A stretch of 64,000 bases of DNA from Azolla caroliniana (Eukaryota > Polypodiophyta): the NCBI GenBank assembly GCA_043228905.1, contig JBHGNT010000003.1, positions 19,096,001 through 19,160,000 on the forward strand. Direction: 5' to 3'. Below are positions 11,301 through 21,613 of the stretch, piece after piece; position 1 is the first letter of the stretch; each line of letters opens with the position of its first letter. The position numbers and the translations under genes are program-made. The notes below the pieces were generated by a model that was not told the origin of the DNA, did no database searches, and saw only the letters and a list, made by a program, of their open reading frames with translations.

Positions 11301-11913
11301 CTAGAGCCATATTAACAAATGTTTTTCACTAAGCATATACCTTGTAAATCCATCAAGAAATGTGCTAAGTAAAAATGGTTCAATAATGAATACCATGAAG
11401 CTTGAAAATTCCTTATGAGTTTGGACGTAGTCAAGGATAAGGAAGGATATTATTGGGCAAGGCGTGGCATGACTTTAGGGCCTTTTGTGGCAACCTAGAA
11501 CGAACACGAGAGTTGAAATTGGGTGTTACCTTGGAACCAACCTTGAGCTTTCATGGTTCGGCCAAAGATTTTTCATATGGCATAAGATTTGGTCCCATCA
11601 CGTTCATGTTTATGTGTATAGCTCTTAAGTTAAATTGATTTGGTAGTTGTATGTGCCCTTTTAGAGGTTTAATTTCGATGTATTTTGACTTTCGGTGAAT
11701 TTGAGAATGTCTAGGAAGGCAAAACTAGGAGTTAGCACCTTCTTCCCTTTGCACATTTTTGTGATTCTCTCACATGCACCTTCGGCAATGGGATATACGA
11801 GGCTTGGCATGGGTTCCCTTTAGTGCATGCATAGTAATGATTTGTTGGCTCCATGTAATGCCATAAGGTGTTGATTTGTTTAGAATTGAAGCGGTTTTTT
11901 TTTCAAGAGTTCT

Positions 11914-12690
11914 TCATCCGTGAGTTTGAAGAAGTTGATATATATCAATCAATGCCTTTGCAATGAGATTTTCATTCTCTAAGTGACTGTATATGATTTT
12001 GGCATGGTCTTCTTTCCCTATTTCTACAACTCGTTCATCACCACAAGCTTTCAATATGCAAATAAATATGACTACATTTGGCGAATGACTACAATAAGAT
12101 GGTCTCTCCATGGACTTGCATTGTATATATCCTACAATAAGCGAATTCCACACTACTATATATCCCAAATTTGAAGTTGATTTACTATGTCCTTTGCTAC
12201 ACAAAGCATGCCACATTTCACATACATGTCAACCAATGCAGTGTTGAGCATATCATTGCCCGCTAGAAACCCCTCCATCACAACCCTGACATGTATATTT
12301 TGGCCCTTGTAGGCTTCTCCCAAGTTCCCATACGTTGGCATACTATGCTTTTCTTTTCCCTATGACTCTATGCTGCCATATGCTTTCAAGATGTCAGCAA
12401 AAGTGAATGCATTCGGTGAGTATCTACTGGCTTGTATCCAATGGAAACACTTTATTGCTTCTTCATTTCCCCCCTGCTAGATGTATCTTGAAATAAGAGC
12501 ATTCCAAGACATTAGATCCTCAACCAACAATATTTCAAACACTTTCTGTGCTTTTACAAGAAAGCCAAATTTGGCATACATGTCTACCAACACATTTCCA
12601 AAGATTTGTAGTTGTCTATGTGGGTATTTGCAACCTATCATAACTGTTGATTGCACCACTAAAATGAGGTACATGCTTACTTGTATCTAG
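11914..12690 (-). pseudogene. PPR protein pseudogene, part 2
   Basis: Three consecutive stretches in different frames make a PPR series. At 12477-12674 it reads GNVLVDMYAKFGFLVKAQKV and SWNALISRYI. At about 12340-12470 it reads AIKCFHWIQASRYSPNAFTF and DILKAYGSIE. At 12156-12341 it reads GQNIHVRVVMEGF and TALVDMYVKCGML. At 11914-12150 it reads VVWNSLIVGYIQ, FICILKACGDE and ALIDIYQ. The CILKAC and IHxxI wording is that of the large PLS-class PPR families I associate with ferns and other seed-free plants. Stops and shifts show it is non-functional. Confidence 0.8.
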
Positions 12691-12699
12691 ACTCACATT

Positions 12700-14094
12700 A
12701 TTGTTGTATTTAAGTCAACTTATTGCTATCATTCACATGACCATGACAGGGAGTGGGTGGCCTCTCGCAATTCACTAAGGCCAACAATGTTGGGATAGGC
12801 TTGAGGGTGACAACTAATTCTAGATTAGGTATGTCAATCTTTGGGGCCACGTACTACATGTTTTGAGTGTTTAGTCTGATGTTAGATTCATGTATACATT
12901 CGACTATCCAAGTAAACAACTGTAAAATTGGAAGCAATTGCAAAACATTTGACTCAATTCCAAGCTACTGTCACATGAACAATGGTGCAAGAAAAGTTAT
13001 CTTGAACAACTTGCCAACCAAGTTGAATGAGTGTCTCATGTGGGTATTACTAGCGCCTACACAACTGCTCCACAACTTGTCAACACAGTCGATGAAGACA
13101 CCACCATGGTGTATGTCACCATTGACTTGTCATCTTTGCCGGGCTCAAACAATATTGACACAAGCACATCACACTTTACTAGAAGAAGATGTATCATCCC
13201 TTTAAGTTTTCCAACACTTTGTTGGCAATAAACTAGAAGATCTCAATGATAATGTGGGTGTGAAAAGTAATTACCGAGACGGTTTGTACAAGAAAAAAAC
13301 CGATTACATGTGAATGTGAAGCAGAACAATAAGCATTTTAAACTTGGAGAGGTGTCCCAAATTTTTTTTAAGCTACTTCTTTGTAATTTTTTCTATTCAT
13401 CATTCATTGCTTCTTTATTTACTATCAATTATTTAGTTTTTATGTATTCATTAGCAATTAATCAATTTGTGTCACTTGTGAACTTCAAGTTAATTAACAA
13501 CATATTTTGGCCATTCCTATTGATACTTGTGACCTTCAAGTTAATTAAGAACATACTTTGGCCATTAGAGATAATATGCTCTACAATGTATATGTTATGA
13601 GGATTCATCTGTATAGAAACAATGATTAGTAGCATCTACGCACAATTCGTTTCAGAAATCCATTCGTTTGTGCACTAATCTTACTTAAACGCCATTGGTT
13701 AACCCTTGGATTAGAAAAAGAGATCCCAAAATCCCAAAATCTCCTTTCTAAAAATTTTGAACCCAAACTTCTTAGTTCTAGTTTTAGTTACATCTGAGAT
13801 CATTTCTATTTCTGGGACCTGATTTATGCATGATGGTTCTTTATCCATTATGCACTGATTTATTGACATCACTCCAAATACATTTAGATGCTTACTGCCA
13901 TCATTAGAATTTGCTTAGCAATTTTCTGAACGGTTAGAATGCCAAAATTATATAGGATATATAGAACATCCTCTTATTACATTAAAACATGCAATCTCAA
14001 GCTACATTATTTGAATCAGTAACAATGCCAATTATGATTGTATGAATATGTATTGGAGGCAATCATGAAAACCCAATTGAAAACTCTTAATGAG
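12700..14094. other. AT-rich intergenic sequence with a 51-bp tandem duplication
   Basis: No gene recognised. A 42-bp motif (starting ACTTGTGAACTTCAAG) at 13474 recurs at 13525. The remainder up to the outer copia element shows no clear feature. Confidence 0.4.
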
Positions 14095-14099
14095 TGTCC

Positions 14100-14302
14100 T
14101 GATAGATAGTGAGAAAGGCCAAAAAGGTATTCTCACTATTTATCACTAGGTATATAACCTAATAAGAAACGAGGGGTTATGCCCCCGCTAAAACATTTTT
14201 GTGTCTTCTTCTTTTCTTTATCTATGTTGTCTCTTGTGTGTTGTTCACCATTTTTCTGCAGGAAAAACAACAGCTCGTCCGTTTCCCATTCCTCCTCCAA
14301 CA
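14100..14302 (+). repeat. 5' LTR of outer copia
   Basis: Begins TGATAGATAGTGAG and ends TCCTCCAACA. Its near-identity with 24544-24747 indicates a more recent insertion than gypsy A. Confidence 0.95.
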
Positions 14303-14303
14303 G

Positions 14304-14317
14304 TGGTATTAGAGCTC
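14304..14317 (+). promoter_or_regulatory. Primer-binding site of outer copia
   Basis: TGGTATTAGAGCTC lies one base after the LTR and differs by one base from the usual initiator-methionine tRNA site TGGTATCAGAGC. Confidence 0.85.
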
Positions 14318-14843
14318 AGGACTACGTGAAGACATTGTCTTTGGTAGAAATCATTCGGTTTCTCTGTCTTTGCTCCTCTATGTATGTTGTTTTACCAGAA
14401 CTCGTCGAACATAGGTAATATCTAGTACTTGCTTGCTACTATTGCAGCTCATTTTCACCCTTTTGTGAGCCATTTTTGCTCTGGAACACACCATTCAAGA
14501 GGTGTTTTCCCCTCTTTTTCGACCTGGAGTTCTCAAAAACAAGGATTGTTTCTAGTATTCAAAAGAGAGGATTTACATGTTAAATGCTTGCTCACCTGGG
14601 GTGAGATTGTGAAACTGGAAGTTGCGTTTTAGTTACATTCCATTTACCTTTTTGGCTAAAATATGAGTGACTCAGCATTGTTCTTAGGTGAACCCACAAA
14701 ACTCTTGTTTTTTTGGGGGGCCTAGTTACACATACATACCTTTTGAACACGATGATAGTTATACTTGAGACCTACAAGTGAGTAGCGTCCCAACTATCAT
14801 TAGGTGCTTAAAGTTGCAATCAACTAGGTTTACTTACCACCCA

Positions 14844-16026
14844 ATGGCTTCTGAAATGTCTGAGGTTTTGAGTACCTCACATGGTGGTTCCTTTAATTCC
14901 CATAGAAATCACTCTATGAATGGAAAAAACCACCTTGAGATCCGCAAATTTGACGGATGCAACTTTGCCTTGTGGAAGAATCAAATGAGAGATGTTCTGA
15001 TTCATAGGAGGCAATTAAGGCCATTAGGTGGCGAAGCCAAGAGACCCGAGGGCATGACCTAGGACGATTGGGAAGAGCTAGATCTCTTGGAAATATCTAC
15101 TATAAGTTTGCACCTAGTTGACAATGTATACTTCACGGTCTTGGACTGTGACTTAGCTGAAATGTTATGAACTAAACTATGTAGTACATACGAAAAAGAG
15201 ACCGCATCAAATAAAGTTTAATATCTAATGAGAAAATTTTATGATCTTCGAATGAAGGACAATGATAGTGTCGCCTCTCATTTGAATGATTTTGATGTAC
15301 TACGGTCACAATTACAGACTCAAAAAATGACTATGGACGATGAGCTAAAATATGTATTTCTATTATGCACTTTGCCTAGCTCATGGGACACATTTTGCAG
15401 CACTATTAGCGCTAGTGCACCAAATGGGAAATTATTCTATAATGACATATGTGGAGCACTATTGGGTGAAGAAATTCGTAGGAAATCTGTGATTGCATCA
15501 CATAATGGAGATGCATATAATGTTTATGACATTGATTCTCGCAAGAACCAACACCGTGGTAGGAGCCAAACGAGAAATAGTAGTGGAAATGATAGAGGTA
15601 GAAGCAAATATAGGAAGAAAAACATGGAGTGTCATTATTGCCATAAAAAGGGACACCTCAAGAAAGATTGTTATGCCCTACAAAATAAGGAGAAAGATAA
15701 TGCTAGATTCAAAGGTGATGGGCATGAAAGACAATCTAGTGGTCCCTCTTCCTCTGTGGAAATAGAGGAAGTAAATGCAAGATGTGATGAGACAGACATG
15801 TTGGTCTTAGATGATATTAGCACACATGCTGGGGTGAATATGGTTTTTTCTCCATCACATACGTGGTTGTTGGACTCCGGTGCATCATTCCATGTGACTC
15901 CACATAGAGAGTGGTTCACATGTTATGAAGCCAAGTCACTTGGGAAAGTTAGACTTGGAGACTCACATCAATGTGATGTGATTGGCATTGGAGATATCTC
16001 AATGCACTTTAGTAATAGTTCTCATT
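14844..16026 (+). pseudogene. Outer copia gag and start of protease
   Basis: Starts at the ATG at 14844 after a leader of about 525 bp. Gag motifs are LEIRKFDGCNFALWKNQMRD, a middle region LRMKDNDSVASHLNDF, and the CCHC knuckle CHYCHKKGHLKKDC at about 15630. The protease site is WLLDSGASFHVTPHREWF at about 15865, with D-S-G-A intact. Stops occur at about 15060, 15168 and 15221; at least two sit where the family has tryptophan (TGG to TAG or TGA). The frame is cut at 16027 by the inner element after ISMHFSNSS-H. Confidence 0.9.
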
Positions 16027-16874
16027 TGTTGGGAGACAGGTCCCTTCGGATGGGAAGGGAGAAGAACAGTGCCGATGAACAAACTCGGCCGAGGCTGAAA
16101 CCGGATGAGGAGTACCCGGCTACGGAGAGCCGGATGGTGCAGACCCGGTGAAGATCGGATGAGGAGTACCCGGCTACGGAGAGCCGGATGGTACAGACCC
16201 TGTGAGAACCGGATGAGGAGTACCCGGCTACGGAGAGCCGGATGGTACAGACCCGGTGAGAACCGGATGAGGAGTACTCGGCTACGGAGAGCCGGATGGT
16301 GCAGACCCAGTGAAGACCGGATGAGGAGTACCCGGCTACGGAGAGCCGGATGGTACAGACCCGGTGAGATCCGGATGAGGAGTACTCGGCTACGGAGAGC
16401 CGGATGGTGCAGACCCGATGAGAACCGGATGAAGAGACATATTCGTAAATATGTTTCTGAGAGTCCATCATGGCTATATTTGTAAATAGCCGAAAAGTCA
16501 TATTAGTATAAATATGACTTAGGGCAAACTTTTAGTCGTCATTCTTGTCTACGCGAGACCAGAGTGCGTAACAGTGTACAGAGAGTGAGAGAGAGAGGAA
16601 GAGGTCGTTGCCTCTGATTGTAACCGCCGCCTGTGGCGAAGATCGTGAGCACGAGGTCGTTGCCTCCGTGAACTCACTGTTGTACATTCTAACATAGTGA
16701 TAGTTTGCAGCCTGTGGGCTGCCGTGGTTTTTTCCCTAGTTTGGGTTTTTCCACGTAAACATCCTGTGTACTCATCTCTTTTCTGTGTCGAACATCTATT
16801 TCCCGTTTTCTGTGTATGATTCTAAGCTTGGTTGTGGCCGAGCATTGCGTATAGGGAGCGTGCAACTCCTGTCA
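16027..16874 (+). repeat. 5' LTR of inner copia, with six 54-bp units
   Basis: 848 bp, TGTTGGGAGACAGG...CTCCTGTCA. It holds six tandem 54-bp units from 16102 to 16425 plus a partial one. Each unit contains a small GC hairpin, CCGGCT-ACGGAG-AGCCGG. Because 54 is divisible by three, both strands stay open as spurious repetitive frames. Confidence 0.94.
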
Positions 16875-16876
16875 AG

Positions 16877-16890
16877 TGGTATCAGAGCAA
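16877..16890 (+). promoter_or_regulatory. Primer-binding site of inner copia
   Basis: TGGTATCAGAGC follows the 5' LTR after two bases and matches the initiator-methionine tRNA site exactly. Confidence 0.88.
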
Positions 16891-16903
16891 AACGACACAA
16901 AAA

Positions 16904-19015
16904 ATGGACGATTCGTTGGGAGGCATGTTTAAGCTCATCGGCTCCAATTATTCGGTATGGAAGTCGAATATGAGGGACATGCTCGTGGTTAAAGACTTCT
17001 GGTTGCCGGTTCAGTTCGGGGACAAGAGACCGGACAAAATCGACGCCGCGATATGGGAGGTGATGCACATGAAGACAACGACATACATACGGTGCTTCAT
17101 CGACATGAGCCTATACAACAACTTCAATGAAGAGAGCAAGGCTCATGAGCTCTGGAAGAAGATCGGCATTATGTTTCAGAACAAAAGTGTTGTTAATCAG
17201 GTTTCGGTATTCCGGAAGCTAGTAAGACTCCGGTACCAAGATGGCTCCAGCATGGCGGAGCACATGAATGCCTTCCAGGGGCTGATCCACCAGGCAACTT
17301 CATTGGAAGTACCTCTCGCCGACGAGGTACTAGCACTACTCCTGCTCGGTTCCCTCCCGGATAGCTGGGAGACGTTGGTTGTCAATTTGGGCAACGCCGG
17401 GCCGGAAGGAAAGCGGTTATCCCTAGCAAGAGTAAAGTCGAGCTTGCTAGATGAGGAGGCGCATCGGAAAGATAAAGATACGAGCTCCGGCTCCAAAGCG
17501 CTCCTTACCGAATCGGAACGCGGAAGACATAGAAACCGTAGTCCCCAGAACCGGGAGAAGTCGGGGACACGATCAAAGTCAAGGGGGAGGCCTACTTGCT
17601 TCTATTGCGACAAGCCGGGACACTTCCAAAAGAACTGTTGGCATTTCCGAAAAGATAAGGAGACCGATGGTACCGATTCGAAGCAGACCCCGGATCGGAA
17701 CGACAAAGACCGAAGGGGGCCGGACCGGAAGGGAACGACAGCAAGTGAAGAAGAGTTGATGCTCATCACCAAGGAGAGTGAGATAAACCTTGCCGGCAAC
17801 GAGATGACCTGGGTGGTAGACTCTGGAGCGTCGTTCCACCTTTCCCCGGACCGGAAATGCTTCTCATCCTACTCGGCCGGTGATCACGGCTGTGTTCGGA
17901 TGGAGAATGAAGGTACATGCAGAATTGTCGGCATAGGAGACGTGTGGCTGTCAACACCAACCGGATGCAAGTTGTTGCTGAAGGATGTTCGACACGTTCC
18001 GGAGGTTCGACTGAACCTGATATTAGCCGGTCGGCTAGATGATGAAGGCTACACGGGTAGCATCCAGAACGGTGTCATGAAGTTCAGCAAAGGGAGCCTG
18101 ATTGTGGCTCGGGCCCGGAAGGTAAACACGTTATACCTCATGAATGCCCGGTTATGTCCGGAGGAAGTGAACATGGCATCCGACACTGCCGGTGAGCTGT
18201 GGCACAAAAGGCTGTGTCACATGAGCGAGAAGGGGATGAAGAGGCTTGCAGACGACAACCTCATTCCAGTGAAGAACGTGCACTTGGAGAAGTGCACTGA
18301 TTGTCTGGCCGGTAAGCAAAACCGGACCTCTTTCCGACCAAGACCACCGATGAGACGTAATGCACCACTGGAGTTGGTGCATACGGATGTGTGTCAAGTA
18401 GACACGAAGTCACATGCCAGAGCACAGTACTTCGTGACGTTCATAGATGACCACAGCCGGAAGCTGTGGGCCACACCGTTGAAGACGAAGGATCAGGTGC
18501 TATCCGTCTTCAAAGAGCTCCACGTGAGAGTGGAAAGAGAAACCGGCCGGAAGTTGAAGGCGGTTCGAGCAGATAACGGAGGAGAATACCTGGGGCAGTT
18601 CGAGGAGTACTACCACTCGAAGGGAATCCGGCTCGAATTTACCGTGCCGAAGACGCCGGAACTAAACGGACTGGCCGAGAGGATGAACCGGACCATAATG
18701 GAGAGGGTTCGGAGTATGCTAGCGCATGCAAAACTACCCAAGAAGTTTTGGGTTGAGGCATTGTCGACGGCGACATATGTGATAAATAGATCACCCTCAG
18801 TACCCTTGGAAGGAGACACGCCACAAAGAGTATGGACCGGTAAGGAAGTATCCTACCGACATTTGAAGGTGTTCGGGTGTCCTGCGTACGTGCATGTAGC
18901 TAAGGACCGGAGAGGAAAGTTAGATCCAAAGACCCGGCCATGCATATTCCTCGGTGATGGTGACGATGAGTTCGACTACCGAGTGTGGGACCTGGTCGAC
19001 AAGAAGGTATTCTAG
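16904..19015 (+). pseudogene. Inner copia gag, protease and integrase
   Basis: I chose the start at 16904 (MDDSLGG), just after the primer-binding site, rather than an in-frame ATG inside the LTR at 16832. Gag residues 1-210 include LIGSNYSVWKSNMRD. The zinc knuckle is CFYCDKPGHFQKNC near residue 233. The protease is WVVDSGASFHLSPD near residue 305. The integrase has the HHCC domain (ELWHKRLCHMS...CTDCLAG), catalytic Asp in HTDVCQVD, Asp in VRADNGGEYL and Glu in ELNGLAERMNRT. The frame ends at TAG 19013-19015 after about 703 codons, where the family continues. Confidence 0.92.
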
Positions 19016-20969
19016 AGCCGAGATATTATCTTCATAGAGGACAAGACACTTGCCGACTGGGAGTCGGAGAAGAAGATAATGAGCTCCGAGTCGACCGGTA
19101 AGGATAGACTCTACAATGAACAGACCCAACTGGCAAGAGACCGGTTAGCACTCGAGGAGCCAGCCGGTTATGGTGAGGATATCGAACTGGCAGAAGAAGA
19201 AGTAGAGGAAGCTGAAACCGGAACCGGCCAAGACCCTGAATCAGATTCGGATGAAGAGCAAATAGAGGAGCCGGATACCGAAGCCTGAAGATGGAGATAT
19301 CCTCTCAGAGAGAGAAGGGCGCCCCGGAGATTTCCGGATGCAGAGCATGTTCTGCTGACCGATGAGGGGGAGCCGGAAAGCTTCGAAGAAGCGAAGGATG
19401 ACACCCACAGCCGCAAATGGTTAAGTGCCATGCAGGATGAGATGGATTCCCTACATGAGAACCATACGTACGAATTGGTGGAGTTGCTGAAAGGAAAGCG
19501 GGCACTCCGAAATAAGTGGGTCTACAAGTTGAAACCGGGAGATGCGGGCAACCCCCCGAGATACAAAGTCAGGATCGTGGTGAAGGGGTTCCAGCAGAAG
19601 AAGGGCGTGGACTTCGACGAGATATTTGCCCCGGTAGTAAAGATGACCTCCATCTGGATGGTGCTGACTATAGCGGCAAGCATGGACCCCGAGGTAGAGC
19701 AGTTGGACATGAAGACAACATTCCTTCACGACGACCTCGAAGAGGAGATCTACATGCAGCAACCAGAAGGATTTGTGGAGAAAGGGAAGGAGCACCTGGT
19801 ATGCCAGCTGAAGAAGAGCCTGTACGGACTAAAGCAGGCTCCCCGACAATGGTACCGGAAGTTCGATTCCTTCATGACCGATCAAGGGTACCACAAGACG
19901 CAGGCCGATCACTGCGTGTTTGTGAAGAAGTTCGAAGGAGGCGACTTCCTGATACTCCTTCTGTACGTGGACGACATGTTGATCGTCGGACGGGACCAAG
20001 TCAAAATACGGATGCTGAAGAAGGTTGTCAACCGGACCTTCTCAATGAAAGACTTGGGTTCGGCAAGACAGATGTTGGGGATGCATATTATCTGGAACCG
20101 GTCAGTGAAGCAATTATGACTATCACAGGAGAAGTACGTGACAAAAGTGCTTCACCGGTTCAACATGTCAGATGCTGCTTCACCGGTTCAACATGTCAGA
20201 TGCAAAACCGGTCGAATCGACATTTCCGGCAAACTGCAGGTTATCCGGTAAGCAAAGCCCGAAGACGAAAGCAGAGAAGGCGGATATGATAAAGATTCCA
20301 TATGCCTCTACCGTCGGGAGCTTAATGTACACAATGGTGTGTACCCGACCGGATATAGGATACGCAGTTGGAGTGGTGAGCCGGTTCATGAGCAATCCCG
20401 GCAAGAAGCACTGGAACGCGGTCAAATAGATACTCCGATACTTGAGGGGCACTTCGCATATGTGTCTCCGAATCGGCTCCAGAAAACCTCAACTTGACGG
20501 TTTTACCGATTCGGACATGTCGGTTGATGTGGATACCAGCCGGTCCACATCCGGGTATGTAATGACATATGCAGGGGGAGCTGTTTCGTGGCAGTCGAGG
20601 CTGCAGAAGACGGTTGCGTTGTCAACCATAGAGGCGGAGTACATGGCGGCTGTGGAAGCCGACAAGGAAATATTATGGATGAAGGACTTCATCGGAGAGC
20701 TCGGTATCCGGCAAGATGAATACCGGCTCTATTGCGATAATTAAAGTGCCATCCATCTTGCTAAGAATGCGGCCTACCATTCCCGGACAAAGCATATCCA
20801 GCGAAGATATCACTGGATCCGGGAAAGAGTAGATGACCAGGAGTTCGCACTGACGAAGATCCACACGGCCGAGAACGGGTCAGATATGCTGACCAAAGTG
20901 CTGATACCCGACAAGCTGAATGCATGCCGGAAGAGAATTGGACTGGTAAGACACCCCATGCCGGAGTGA
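19016..20969 (+). pseudogene. Inner copia reverse transcriptase and RNase H
   Basis: Continues the polyprotein. It has an acidic linker (19130-19288), reverse transcriptase motifs NKWVYKLKPG, YKVRIVVKGFQQKKGVDFDE and the catalytic LLLYVDDMLIVG near 19960, then RNase H KTVALSTIEAEYMAA and RYHWIRERV. Premature stops lie at 19286, 20117, 20427 and 20742. They fit R (CGA to TGA), W (TGG to TGA), W (TGG to TAG) and Q (CAA to TAA). A tandem duplication of about 28 bp at 20150-20205 shifts the frame. The end at 20967-20969 is TGA, directly before the polypurine tract. Confidence 0.9.
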
Positions 20970-20979
20970 AGGGGGAGTT

Positions 20980-21610
20980 TGTTGGGAGACAGGTCCCTCC
21001 GGATGGGAAGGGAGAAGAACAGTGCCGATGAACGAACTCGGCCGAGGCCGAAACCGGATGAGGAGTACCCGGCTACGGAGAGCCGGATGGTACAGACCCG
21101 ATGAGATCCGGATGAGGAGTACTCGGCTACGGAGAGCCGGATGGTGCAGACCCGGTGAGAACCGGATGAAGAGACATATTCGTAAATATGTTTCTGAGAG
21201 TCCATCATGGCTATATTTGTAAATAGCCAAAAAGTCATATTAGTATAAATATGACTTAGGGCAAACTTTTAGTCGTTATTCTTGTCTACGCGAGACCAGA
21301 GTGCGTAACAGTGTACAGAGAGTGAGAGAGAGAGGAAGAGGTCGTTGCCTCTGATTGTAACCGCCGCCTGTGGCGAAGATCGTGAGCACGAGGTCGTTGC
21401 CTCCGTGAACTCACTGTTGTACATTCTAACATAGTGATAGTTTGCAGCATGTGGGCTGCCGTGGTTTTTTCCCTAGTTTGGGTTTTTCCACGTAAACATC
21501 CTGTGTACTCATCTCTTTTTTGTGTCGAACATCTATTTCCCGTTTTCTGTGTATGATTCTAAGCTTGGTTGTGGCCGAGCGTTGCGTATGGGAGCGTGCA
21601 GCTCCTGTAA
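20980..21610 (+). repeat. 3' LTR of inner copia, with two 54-bp units
   Basis: 631 bp, aligned throughout with 16027-16874 except that only two 54-bp units (21055, 21109) are present instead of six; four units are 216 bp and account for the length difference. The end reads CTCCTGTAA rather than CTCCTGTCA. Three further bases, AGT, precede the host duplication. Confidence 0.93.
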
Positions 21611-21613
21611 AGT

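Larger units (their letters stand above)
16027..21613 (+). mobile_element. Inner Ty1/copia retrotransposon nested in the outer one
   Basis: 5' LTR 16027-16874, primer-binding site at about 16877, one gag-pol coding region, polypurine tract GAAGGGGGAGTT ending at 20979, and 3' LTR 20980 to 21610. Flanks are TCATT (16022-16026) and TCATC (21614-21618). The outer element's coding sequence resumes at 21614, which confirms insertion rather than rearrangement. Coding GC content is clearly higher than in the surrounding DNA. At least five premature stops make it inactive. Confidence 0.94.

Noticed and set aside
16022-16501. Open frames on both strands encoding 18-residue repeats (RCTIRLSVA- and RSTRLRRAGW-like)
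   Set aside because: They arise because the 54-bp LTR repeat is divisible by three; they lie wholly in a copia LTR and recur in the other LTR with fewer units.
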